Of a stretch of DNA of 64,000 bases, positions 7,670 to 15,302 are shown piece by piece. Made by a program: the position numbers and the translations under genes. The stretch comes from Mojavia pulchra JT2-VF2 (GTDB lineage: Bacteria; Cyanobacteriota; Cyanobacteriia; Cyanobacteriales; Nostocaceae), in assembly GCA_019359325.1 (NCBI GenBank), contig JAHHHN010000001.1:1-64000 (forward strand), written 5' to 3'. Every line of letters starts with the position of its first letter. Within the stretch, counting starts at the first letter, position 1. The notes beneath the pieces are model-generated. The model ran no database searches. It saw only the letters and a list, made by a program, of their open reading frames with translations, and was not told where the DNA came from.

Positions 7670-9175
7670 TTAGTTAGAAGGACGAAATAGCCAATCTCGT
7701 TTGGTCATATAAATTGACTGAACTATAAGGCGACGCATCTGAGCATCACTAACCTGACCACTTTGCAAGCTAATACCCAAGTGATATTTGATTAGTTTGC
7801 TATAGGCATCAGTTAGCCAGCTTGGAATTTTAGCATACTTATCAGCAATATCTAATCCTACTGGAAAACCGTATCCAGGTAGTAAACTAGCGTATAAGTA
7901 TGCTCGTCGTGCAGCTTCTATAATTTGGCTTTTACCTAATTTATCAAATACTTCTACTCTGAATGGTTCGGTAGTTTCTGAAACTTTGACATAACAACCA
8001 AGAACTTTTGGAAAACCAATTTTATTAGGTGGTTTTAGACAAGTCCAATCTACGTCACTTGTATAAGACTCTCCTGGTAGTGCAATCTTACCTTTAGTAA
8101 GTCCTGCATACTTATTTTTAATTTCCCAAGGTTCTGAAAACTGGCCTGGCTCTAATAACATAGATAGTAGAAGAGAGTCTGTATAACCGAGTTTGTCTAA
8201 AAGTGCTTTTGGTGATTTTATATCTTTACGTCCATATAATTCATTAAAGTAATTTTGATTTCCTTTTTGTCGTAAACTTTGAAATATTCTCTCTAGTAAA
8301 ATAAATTCACTAAACTCTCGTAATTCACCACGTTCAACCACACCAGCAATAATAATATTTGGCTTTCTTTTCTGCGCTTCCTTAATTAATTGTCGATATA
8401 GAAAGGCAATCCATGATAATGGTTCAAACAGTCTCCTCTCTATCCATTCATCAGAACGATCAGGAGCTATTTTAGGGTAAATTTCAATTTCTGCTTCCCG
8501 TAAAAATTCTTCCTTTAACTGTTCCGCTAATCCAGGTTCTTCTGCATATTGATGGAGAAATATATCAATATCTTTTTCAGTAAAAGGAGTATGTCCTGCA
8601 TAACCACTCATCATATAAACTAGGGGGCCATGAAACATAAGAACTCGTAAGTCAGGTGTTCGTTTTACTGCTGACAAACCACCCAAAAGCTCAGATGTAA
8701 TTCGGATAATATCTGGAAAATCTTTACGTTCCTTACTGCCACCCTCCAAATCACCTAAAATAATAGGGTAATAACCAAAATGTTCCCGTTCTGTAACACT
8801 ACGTTCTCCAGTCTTCACACGATAAGAACCAACACGCAGCAAGACAGGAACGGGACTAGACATTTGAACTTGGCCCAAACCGCCATCAATAAAAGTTACA
8901 ACCTCACCCTGAACATCTTCCCAATTTAAGTCATTAATTGCTTGAACACTTAATATTTGATCTGGCCGCTCTCCCCGTGCAGCTTGGCGCATTGCTCCAC
9001 GTAAGTGTGTAATAAATTTTGCTGTGTTCTTAAAATAGTTATCACGGAGACTGTCTGCAACGAGCAAAGCATTCTCAGACAGCTTGATCATGATGTGAGG
9101 CTGACGCTGTAAATCTTCTAGCAGTTTTTCCTCTGCTAAACTCTGATATTGATCATCTTGTGAATTCATAAACAA
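7670..9175 (-). CDS. NurA-like nuclease partner of HerA
   Basis: A 501-residue protein with NurA-domain features. VVTFIDGGLGQV around residues 92-103 gives the early catalytic D97-G98. A second acidic/loop block lies near LRVLMFHGPLVYMM (about 176-190). A later segment near FRVEVFD, close to residue 420, fits the C-terminal part of the fold. NurA is a 5'-3' exonuclease and endonuclease that docks on HerA. At about 500 residues it is longer than archaeal NurA but similar to bacterial HerA partners. It overlaps the upstream DUF6884 gene by 10 bp, so the two are probably translationally coupled. The start may be the first Met or Met3. Confidence 0.75.
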   Translation of the reverse strand: MFMNSQDDQYQSLAEEKLLEDLQRQPHIMIKLSENALLVADSLRDNYFKNTAKFITHLRGAMRQAARGERPDQILSVQAINDLNWEDVQGEVVTFIDGGLGQVQMSSPVPVLLRVGSYRVKTGERSVTEREHFGYYPIILGDLEGGSKERKDFPDIIRITSELLGGLSAVKRTPDLRVLMFHGPLVYMMSGYAGHTPFTEKDIDIFLHQYAEEPGLAEQLKEEFLREAEIEIYPKIAPDRSDEWIERRLFEPLSWIAFLYRQLIKEAQKRKPNIIIAGVVERGELREFSEFILLERIFQSLRQKGNQNYFNELYGRKDIKSPKALLDKLGYTDSLLLSMLLEPGQFSEPWEIKNKYAGLTKGKIALPGESYTSDVDWTCLKPPNKIGFPKVLGCYVKVSETTEPFRVEVFDKLGKSQIIEAARRAYLYASLLPGYGFPVGLDIADKYAKIPSWLTDAYSKLIKYHLGISLQSGQVSDAQMRRLIVQSIYMTKRDWLFRPSN

Positions 9176-9921
9176 CTAACCTCAACACCTAGCTGGACTA
9201 GCATTCGCCTAGCCTCACTTGAATGAAAAGAACTGACAGGTAATCCCGTCAGGTAGCTTACTAACCACTTAGGAGATACCCGTTGTCCATCAACTAGTAA
9301 ATACCATGACTGATAAGAGGCTGGATTACCCTTTCCCTCTGTTAAAGCCTGACGAGCTGCATCAAGTACCTGTGCAGGTGTCATTTCAACTTCTACTCCT
9401 CTAAGACAAGCTTTGCCGCGAAGGGTATTGGTTGAATGATTTTGATTTAGCTCAGAAGGCTTGCCATATAGCCAGGTGTGCAGCTTAACGAGTTTTTTTC
9501 CTAAAGAACCTGTAGCAATTTGCACATTTGAGCTTGATTGAATAACTGTATCGTATCCTTCTAATGCTTTGAAATAATCACGGCCCACACATATGCAAAT
9601 TTCTGGGTAAAGTCTGGCATTAAGAATATGCTGTAATTTATCAATTACCTCTGGCTGCAACTGTTGAGATCGCTGTTTTGTCATTCGGCGATCATAGTAC
9701 GGAATAGGATAATCTTGAAAAATTAGTCCAAACTCGGCTGAGAGAATATATGTATCTGGCGGATTTGACGGTTTTTGTTGCAAAAAGCGACGTAGCAGAT
9801 GAAAAATAGGCCCATCATACCGTGCGATCGCAGGCATTAATCCCTCATTTGAAAGCTTGCGCTGGGAGCAAGCAACAATAAGCAAATATCGACCTTCAGA
9901 ATGCACCTTTTGAATATACAC
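9166..9921 (-). CDS. DUF6884 (YaaA-like) protein with a C-terminal accessory domain
   Basis: A 251-residue protein. Residues 12-150 show the DUF6884 pattern: YLLIVACSQRKL with C18, ARYDGPIFHLLRRFL, YILSAEFGLI, then PYYDRRM. This family is related to YaaA and, more distantly, to domains of deazaguanine-processing enzymes, and it is frequently annotated in mobile or defence contexts. Residues about 170-251 form a second small domain ending in SSEARRMLVQLGVEV, which I cannot name. It is the first gene of the five-gene minus-strand cassette, with about 170 bp of intergenic space upstream. Its link with a TGT-like protein suggests a base-modification role; this is inference. Confidence 0.75.
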   Translation of the reverse strand: MYIQKVHSEGRYLLIVACSQRKLSNEGLMPAIARYDGPIFHLLRRFLQQKPSNPPDTYILSAEFGLIFQDYPIPYYDRRMTKQRSQQLQPEVIDKLQHILNARLYPEICICVGRDYFKALEGYDTVIQSSSNVQIATGSLGKKLVKLHTWLYGKPSELNQNHSTNTLRGKACLRGVEVEMTPAQVLDAARQALTEGKGNPASYQSWYLLVDGQRVSPKWLVSYLTGLPVSSFHSSEARRMLVQLGVEVSCL

Positions 9922-10092
9922 CAGTCCGCTTTTGGTTGTCAGATATAATACTTGCTTAAATCTACATAAACCGATTTTCTAAATAGTTATTAATATTTTG
10001 TGTCATCCAATTGATAGTTTGAGATCGCCTACTCTCTCCCCTCTTTAACATCGTGCTACAATCACCAATAAATTTTACTGGTAAGTCAACCT

Positions 10093-10254
10093 ATGGCTAC
10101 CCTTTATGATTTACATATACCTGATGAGTTGTATGCACAAATAGAGCAGTTAGCCAAAGCTAACAACATCCCAATTGAGGCTCAAATTATCGCTTTGTTG
10201 AAGGCAGAAGTGCAAAAATCTATTGGTTTAATTAGAGAAAATTCTCACAATTAA
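10093..10254 (+). CDS. Orphan ribbon-helix-helix-like antitoxin
   Basis: A 53-residue ORF beginning MATLYDLHIPDELYAQIEQL. It has the short strand followed by two helices expected of an RHH (FitA/CopG-type) antitoxin that represses its own operon. No PIN-domain toxin gene follows: the next 100 bases are non-coding and then a gene on the other strand begins. It is therefore probably an orphan or a relic. The ATG and the composition are convincing. Confidence 0.65.
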   Translation: MATLYDLHIPDELYAQIEQLAKANNIPIEAQIIALLKAEVQKSIGLIRENSHN

Positions 10255-10358
10255 CCATAATCTAACGATCATTCTGTGTCTCTTCAACTACAATGATCAT
10301 TATCCTATGCAAAAATGCTGAGGAACTTTGCACCCTTGCTGAAAAAATCAACCTTCAC

Positions 10359-10565
10359 CTATTCCTGCACAACCTCAACCAATTCCTCAATCATCACATC
10401 AAAAGTTCTGGCTAACTTCTGAATCGCGGTAAAATCTACAGTTGCTAGTCCAGGCGATCGCGCATAGGTTCTGAGAGTGCTATAGACAACACCAGAACGG
10501 TCAGATACCTCTTTTAGCGTCCAGCCTTTCTCCGCAGCAAATTCTCGAATCTTTAGCCTAACCAT
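10359..10565 (-). CDS. XRE-family (Cro/C1-type) transcriptional regulator
   Basis: A small helix-turn-helix protein: KIREFAAEKGWTLKEVSDR, then SGVVYSTLRTYARSP. The C-terminal half (AIQKLARTFDVMIEELVEV) is typical of short XRE regulators of the HTH_26 type. I chose the ATG at 10565, giving MVRLKIRE. A TTG at 10607 keeps the frame open, but a TATAAT box at 10610-10615 on the minus strand would put transcription initiation inside that extension. The gene is divergent from 10769, and the space between holds an inverted repeat and two tandem repeats that could be its operators. Confidence 0.75.
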   Translation of the reverse strand: MVRLKIREFAAEKGWTLKEVSDRSGVVYSTLRTYARSPGLATVDFTAIQKLARTFDVMIEELVEVVQE

Positions 10566-10609
10566 TCCCATAATTTGCTTGACAAATGACTTATATGAGT
10601 CGTTCAATA

Positions 10610-10615
10610 ATTATA
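10610..10615 (-). promoter_or_regulatory. Candidate -10 box of the XRE gene
   Basis: TATAAT on the minus strand, about 45 bp ahead of the chosen ATG. The -35 region would overlap the inverted repeat at 10627-10663. Position and consensus only. Confidence 0.4.
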
Positions 10616-10626
10616 TCCTATAATAA

Positions 10627-10663
10627 AAATCGCCCTCTGGCCTGGAAAACTAAAGGGCGATTT
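10627..10663. promoter_or_regulatory. Perfect inverted repeat in the divergent region
   Basis: Arms AAATCGCCCT and AGGGCGATTT (10 of 10 paired) are separated by 17 bases. Because it lies just upstream of the XRE -10 box, between divergent genes, an operator is as likely as a terminator. Confidence 0.45.
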
Positions 10664-10719
10664 GCATTTGTTTTTCACACATATCTCGTTAAAGGAGATG
10701 TTGTCTCTTTCAACGGTAA

Positions 10720-10759
10720 GCATTCCATTTAAACGGAAGGCATTCCTTTTAAACAGAAA
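10720..10759 (+). promoter_or_regulatory. Two tandem 20-bp operator-like repeats
   Basis: GCATTCCATTTAAACGGAAG at 10720-10739 is followed directly by a second copy with three changes at 10740-10759. Each copy centres on TTTAAA, and the first is nearly palindromic (TTCC...GGAA). The array ends 9 bp before the ATG at 10769, so bound protein would block that gene. The neighbouring XRE protein is the natural candidate binder. Confidence 0.5.
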
Positions 10760-10768
10760 TTTAACTTT

Positions 10769-11257
10769 ATGTTATCACCACTCAAGCCAAAAGCGCTTGT
10801 CATCCGTGAATCGAAAATAGTTTACAAATCAGCAATCGTTCACCCACTGGCGCGATTTGTCACAGAAGAGGCAATCTGCTTAATATTCCAAATCACCTTT
10901 GAAGATATATATACTGTGGAATGCTGGCGTTACATGGTTTATGTCCACGGTAAAGGTGTGAGTAAATTTGTCAGTTATGCTGATTTTCCGCCAATTTTGG
11001 GTGTACAACCACCTAATAAGTCAGATTTTGTAAAATGGCGCAAGCGCTGGCGCAAGCAAAATGAACCTCATCAGAACAAGCAAGCACCCCAGTGGTGGGC
11101 AGAATTTTTCGCTTATAAATTCTTGCAAGCTCACTCTGATGATATGTTACATAGTTGGGAAGAACTAGTTGAGTTAATTCAATTTGCTTTTAATCCAGAA
11201 AAGTTAGAAGAACTCCGAAATAGCTATCATCAGGAACAATTGCTTTTGATTAGCTAA
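10769..11257 (+). CDS. Hypothetical protein under operator-like repeats
   Basis: A 162-residue soluble protein of unknown function. It is rich in aromatic and basic residues around KSDFVKWRKRWRKQ (about 87-100), with a helical C-terminus. No signal peptide or membrane segment is visible. It is divergent from the XRE gene and starts 9 bp after the tandem repeats, so it is probably the regulated target of that protein. A clear Shine-Dalgarno sequence is lacking, since the repeat occupies its place. Not recognised. Confidence 0.65.
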   Translation: MLSPLKPKALVIRESKIVYKSAIVHPLARFVTEEAICLIFQITFEDIYTVECWRYMVYVHGKGVSKFVSYADFPPILGVQPPNKSDFVKWRKRWRKQNEPHQNKQAPQWWAEFFAYKFLQAHSDDMLHSWEELVELIQFAFNPEKLEELRNSYHQEQLLLIS

Positions 11258-11337
11258 GATATTGAGGGCGTTTGCATATTAGGTCATCTAGAGGAGCCAG
11301 CGCTGCGTTATAACAATACTTAGTCAGAGAAACCCCA

Positions 11338-12147
11338 ATGCTGTCTGATAGCAAAAGAGTTCACCAGGTAGATAAAAAGTTCGAGACTGACGTTTCTAAT
11401 GAAAAGTTCGTAAACCAACTTTTCATTCGTCTTGTTGCATTGGACAAGCAGTTTACTAAAGTTGATTTCAAGTATTCAATCTTTGACACCTGTTATCTTC
11501 GGAAGTGCAAATTTGATTCGTGCGACTTCACTGGATGTCGTTTTGTCGGAACTAATTTATTCGAGGCGAAGTTTTCTAACTGTGAATTTAGATATGCCAT
11601 TTTTGAGAAAACACTGATTGACAACTATATTTTGGAGCAAGAATGCCCTGAGGAAGAAAATCTCAAGATGAGATTTGCACGGTCACTCCGCATAAATTAC
11701 CAGTCAATTGGAGATGCAGAATCTGCAAATAAAGCAATGAGTGTAGAACTTCAGGCTACTGAAGAACACTTATATAAGTCATGGAATGCTAATTCCACCT
11801 ATTACAGGAACAAATATAAGGGATGGAATAGGTTGAAAGCATTTACGCAATGGGTTCAATTCAAATTGCTTGACTTTATTTGGGGTAACGGTGAAAGTGC
11901 TTGGAAGCTTTTACGAGCAGTCCTGATTATATTTGCGCTAATGACTTTAATTGATGTTTTGGCATTTAGAAATACTGAGAGTATTGATAGCTATATACAA
12001 TCATTTTTTGATGCACCCCAAATTTTTCTAGGAACTCTTTCTCCATCAAATTATCCGAGTCCATATCTTACTGCGATCTTATTTATTAGGTTAGTTGCAT
12101 TTGGATTTTTCATGTCAATTATCATCAAACGGTTTAATCGTCGTTAA
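11338..12147 (+). CDS. Pentapeptide-repeat protein with a C-terminal membrane/ion-channel-like region
   Basis: A 269-residue protein. Residues about 35-95 are pentapeptide repeats of the A(D/N)LxX/F type (CDFTGCRF, NLFEAKFSN, CEFRYAIF), forming a quadrilateral beta helix. A helical linker follows. Two hydrophobic segments (LLRAVLIIFALMTLIDVLAF near 195-215 and AILFIRLVAFGFFMSIII near 245-263) frame a pore-loop-like stretch, IFLGTLSPSNYPS. This resembles two-TM channel proteins fused to pentapeptide domains. It is first of three tightly packed genes, with the next starting 2 bp after its stop. Channel function is inferred. Confidence 0.7.
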   Translation: MLSDSKRVHQVDKKFETDVSNEKFVNQLFIRLVALDKQFTKVDFKYSIFDTCYLRKCKFDSCDFTGCRFVGTNLFEAKFSNCEFRYAIFEKTLIDNYILEQECPEEENLKMRFARSLRINYQSIGDAESANKAMSVELQATEEHLYKSWNANSTYYRNKYKGWNRLKAFTQWVQFKLLDFIWGNGESAWKLLRAVLIIFALMTLIDVLAFRNTESIDSYIQSFFDAPQIFLGTLSPSNYPSPYLTAILFIRLVAFGFFMSIIIKRFNRR

Positions 12148-12149
12148 AT

Positions 12150-12779
12150 ATGCATATTTACGCATTCGGTTCTATATGCCGTGGTGATATATCTCTAGGC
12201 TCAGACATTGATCTGCTAGCGATTGTGGAAAGTTACGAATCCCGTATCGACCCAGATAAATTCTCGATCTATTCTTACAAGAGAATTCAAGAAATTTGGC
12301 AGGAAGGTAATCCTTTTGCATGGCATCTATCGCTTGAGTCACGGCTTCTTTTTTCATCAGATAAACTTGACTATTTGAAAGTATTGGAAAGCCCAGAAAA
12401 ATATAAAAACTGTGTTCAAGACTGTGAAAAGTTCTTTTTGCTGTTTCGTGAAGCTCACGCTTCAATAATTACAGGTAGCAATAGTAGAGTATTTGATTTG
12501 TCTACTGTGTTTCTAAGTATCAGAAATATCGCAACCTGCTTCTCTCTAGGTGTCATGGAGCAACCAGACTTCTCTAGGAACTCTGCACTTTGCTTGGGAG
12601 TTAATAGTATCCCAATTGCATTAGATTCATACTATGTCTTAGAAAGAGCCAGAATATTATGCACAAGAGGGTATGGAAAAACCATAACAGATGATGAAAT
12701 TGTTACTACAATCCGAAGACTGAATGAAGTACACGAGTGGATGCATAAATTGGTAGAAAAGGCTAAAAAATATGAATAA
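12150..12779 (+). CDS. MNT-type nucleotidyltransferase-fold protein
   Basis: A 209-residue protein opening with IYAFGSICRGDISLGSDIDL, the GS-x-x-RG...SDxDL motif of minimal nucleotidyltransferases. It contains the helix-turn Gly-Ser and the two metal-binding aspartates. MNT proteins of this type transfer AMP or other nucleotides and are often antitoxins of HEPN partners or part of conflict cassettes. The C-terminal ~100 residues are helical and could be a fused HEPN-like partner, but I see no RX4-6H motif. It lies 2 bp after the pentapeptide gene and overlaps the next gene by 8 bp. Confidence 0.75.
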   Translation: MHIYAFGSICRGDISLGSDIDLLAIVESYESRIDPDKFSIYSYKRIQEIWQEGNPFAWHLSLESRLLFSSDKLDYLKVLESPEKYKNCVQDCEKFFLLFREAHASIITGSNSRVFDLSTVFLSIRNIATCFSLGVMEQPDFSRNSALCLGVNSIPIALDSYYVLERARILCTRGYGKTITDDEIVTTIRRLNEVHEWMHKLVEKAKKYE

Positions 12780-13062
12780 GTTTAATAATCGCATCGCAGC
12801 TCAAAGGCAGATTCTTCAGATAGTGAACCGTAGGCAATGGGGTAAGGAAGAGCTATTAGGGCTTTCAAGAAAGGCAATTGAGAGGTGGGTTTCTGTAAAC
12901 CAGATTAATCCTGAATCTCGTTTGGTAGAGCTTATTACTACTGCTTCTGCAAAACTTTTTTTTCTCGCTAACAAGAGCCAAGAGCAGATTTCTGAGGAAT
13001 ATAAGATGATTTCCAGAGACATCGCGGATATTTCCAGAAAAATTGAGATGGAAATGGGCTAA
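12772..13062 (+). CDS. Small helical protein, third gene of the pentapeptide/MNT cassette
   Basis: A 96-residue, almost entirely helical protein (RKAIERWVSVNQ, then LVELITTASAKLFFLANKS). I do not recognise a family. The 8-bp overlap with the nucleotidyltransferase gene shows it is co-translated and probably works with it. A strong hairpin lies about 110 bp downstream. Both strands are open here; the plus frame is preferred because of the overlap and the ATG. Confidence 0.65.
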   Translation: MNKFNNRIAAQRQILQIVNRRQWGKEELLGLSRKAIERWVSVNQINPESRLVELITTASAKLFFLANKSQEQISEEYKMISRDIADISRKIEMEMG

Positions 13063-13175
13063 CAAATTTTACAGAGGCGGAATTGATGAACACAATAGTA
13101 GGAAAATAAACAAATAATCGAATTCACGAAAGAATATGGCAAGTTGATTTCGCGTAACGGCTTATCTAATACAAA

Positions 13176-13215
13176 GACGCTTTCTTCCCGGCCAAAGGGT
13201 TGTAAGGAAAGCGTC
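13176..13215. terminator. Bidirectional terminator-like hairpin
   Basis: Arms GACGCTTTC and GAAAGCGTC (9 of 9) lie between convergent genes, the small helical gene on the plus strand and the S1 gene on the minus strand. The position suits termination from both sides. Confidence 0.6.
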
Positions 13216-13256
13216 TCATGAGTGAAAATTGATTGTGTCAGTAATAAAAGCGATCG

Positions 13257-14159
13257 CTATTCAGCAGATTTTTGACTAGCGCGATTAGCACGAGCCTCAG
13301 CAGAAGCCATCACCTCATCCATATTTTCTAGAACTTCTCCAGGGAAATTTTCCAAAACTCTTGTGGAAAGTGCAACCCGGCCTTTAGCTTCATCTAAGTC
13401 AATAATCACAGCTTTGATTGGCTGACCAATTTGAAATACTTTATCCAGAGACTCAATGAATTTTTGGCTTACTTGCTTAATGTGAAGCAAAGCACTCATC
13501 CCATCTAAATCTACAAATACACCAAAAGGTTTAATGCCAGTAACTTTACCTTCCACTAGTTGACCTAGTTCTAACAAGCTGAAGTTACTAGAACGAGTCG
13601 CCAAACGCTGGGAAAGTATAAGTTTATTGGTGTTGCGATTAACTTCTAAAAAGCCGACAGTCAGAGTCTGACCTTTAAGTGCTTCTAAGTTATCACGCTC
13701 AATCAAGTGCGATCGCGGAATGAATCCTCGCAAAGATTGAATTTCAACAGTGATACCACCTTTATTTACCCCTGTAACTCGCACTGGTACAGTCTGGGAA
13801 TTTTCTTGCATTTGCGCCAGCCGTTCCCAGATGTGCTGGATTTCTAACTGCTTGCGAGAAAGAGTTACTTGACCCTCTGCATCCTGCTCTCGGATAATCA
13901 AAAACTCCAGTTCCTCTTGCATCGGTAGTACCTCTGACAAATCGGTAACTGCTCTCAAAGAAGCCTCATCACGGGGAATAAAAGCCGACGACTTACCACC
14001 AATATCGACATAAGCCCCATCATGGTCAAGTTGGAACACTTTGCCGTGTACGACCTGTCCTTTTTGAAACTGGTAGTCGTGTTTTTCCAGTGCTTTGGCA
14101 AAATCGTCCATTGTAAATGACGAATTGGCTGTTTGAGAACGTTTCGATTCGGAATTCAT
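13257..14159 (-). CDS. rps1: 30S ribosomal protein S1 homologue (three S1 domains)
   Basis: A 300-residue protein with three OB-fold S1 RNA-binding domains: about 34-103 (KGQVVHGKVFQLDHDGAYVD), 121-188 (VRVTGVNKGGITVEI) and 200-270 (VEGKVTGIKPFGVFVDL). Cyanobacterial S1 proteins are this short, against six domains in proteobacteria, and often occur in two or three paralogues. S1 brings mRNA to the 30S subunit. The N-terminal 20 residues are Ser/Thr-rich and unstructured. The gene is monocistronic. Which S1 paralogue it is cannot be decided here. Confidence 0.88.
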   Translation of the reverse strand: MNSESKRSQTANSSFTMDDFAKALEKHDYQFQKGQVVHGKVFQLDHDGAYVDIGGKSSAFIPRDEASLRAVTDLSEVLPMQEELEFLIIREQDAEGQVTLSRKQLEIQHIWERLAQMQENSQTVPVRVTGVNKGGITVEIQSLRGFIPRSHLIERDNLEALKGQTLTVGFLEVNRNTNKLILSQRLATRSSNFSLLELGQLVEGKVTGIKPFGVFVDLDGMSALLHIKQVSQKFIESLDKVFQIGQPIKAVIIDLDEAKGRVALSTRVLENFPGEVLENMDEVMASAEARANRASQKSAE

Positions 14160-14362
14160 GACTTTTGAAGATAAATTGTTATTTGAGCTGATGCCACTGG
14201 AGTTTTGACAAGACTGCTCGTCTTATATCCCATTTTGTTCGTTTAGGCGGAGTCTAGGTAGGGTCAAGTGTCCGAAGTCCAGAGTAAATAATTTTGGCTC
14301 TTGACTCTTGACTTATAACTAAGGACAACCTTAACGAACAGTATGCAACCGCTGCGTAGGTT

Positions 14363-15103
14363 TCAGGCCAGTTGACCAAAAAGTTGTTTCACCTGCTCCC
14401 AAGCATCGGCTGCAACTTTAGGATTATAGCTGGCGCGACGGTCACAGAAAAATCCGTGGTCAGCTCCATCGTAGCGAAACACACGATGCGGAATTTTGTA
14501 TTTTTCTAACTCTGCCTCAATTTCATCTACCTGTTCGGCAGGAATGCTTGCATCTTCCATCCCAAAGAACGCGTAAAGCGTACCTTTAATTTCGCTAGTC
14601 CCAGTAACAGTAGGATTACCGCCCCCTGGAGTGCGGGTAGTAATTCCAGCACCATAGAAGGAAGCAGTAGCTTTGATATCTGGTAAGGTGGCAGCAAGAT
14701 ATGCTATATGACCACCAAAGCAGAAGCCTATACAGCCGAAGCTATCTTTTTTGACATTGGGGAGGGTTTTCAGGTAATTAATTGCGGCTTGAATATCGCT
14801 CAATAATTCTGATGCTTTTGTTTGCATTGCATAGTTTCTGCCAATTTCGATATCTTCTGGAGTGTAACCAGTTTCAAAGCCAGGAGCTTGGCGTTGAAAA
14901 AGTGCAGGTGCGATCGCTACATAACCGAGCCTAGCAATCCGTTCTGTAACATCCCGAATATGCTCGTTGACACCAAAAATCTCTTGCAATACTACAATTG
15001 CTGGGTAAGAGCCTGATTCTTGTGGCTGTGCTAAGTAAGCTACGATTGAGAAATTATCTTGCGAAATTTCAACCATTTTGGTGTCGATTGCTCGCTCTGT
15101 CAT
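14363..15103 (-). CDS. Dienelactone hydrolase family protein
   Basis: A 246-residue alpha/beta hydrolase. It has the DLH nucleophile C128 in GFCFGGH, an oxyanion/substrate segment LQEIFGVNEHIRDV, an acid in GMEDASIP, and the catalytic His in DGADHGFFCD. The family hydrolyses dienelactones and related esters; the natural substrate in cyanobacteria is unknown. It has the usual family length and no signal peptide. It is divergent from the GntR-type regulator at 15303, which might control it. Confidence 0.88.
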   Translation of the reverse strand: MTERAIDTKMVEISQDNFSIVAYLAQPQESGSYPAIVVLQEIFGVNEHIRDVTERIARLGYVAIAPALFQRQAPGFETGYTPEDIEIGRNYAMQTKASELLSDIQAAINYLKTLPNVKKDSFGCIGFCFGGHIAYLAATLPDIKATASFYGAGITTRTPGGGNPTVTGTSEIKGTLYAFFGMEDASIPAEQVDEIEAELEKYKIPHRVFRYDGADHGFFCDRRASYNPKVAADAWEQVKQLFGQLA

Positions 15104-15302
15104 AATTATTTTTACCAGTGGTGTGTGATTATTTGATATAACTATGCCAGTATCTCAAAGCTTATTCCGATCTAATTATCAATTAGCAAAAATGAGTACA
15201 TTAGAAATTTCCCCTAGAGAAATTTTATGTATAAATAAAACATTTAACAGATAGCAGATGCAGCTGGTCACATGCCGCTACTAGCAATTAGGAGGTTTGG
15301 TG

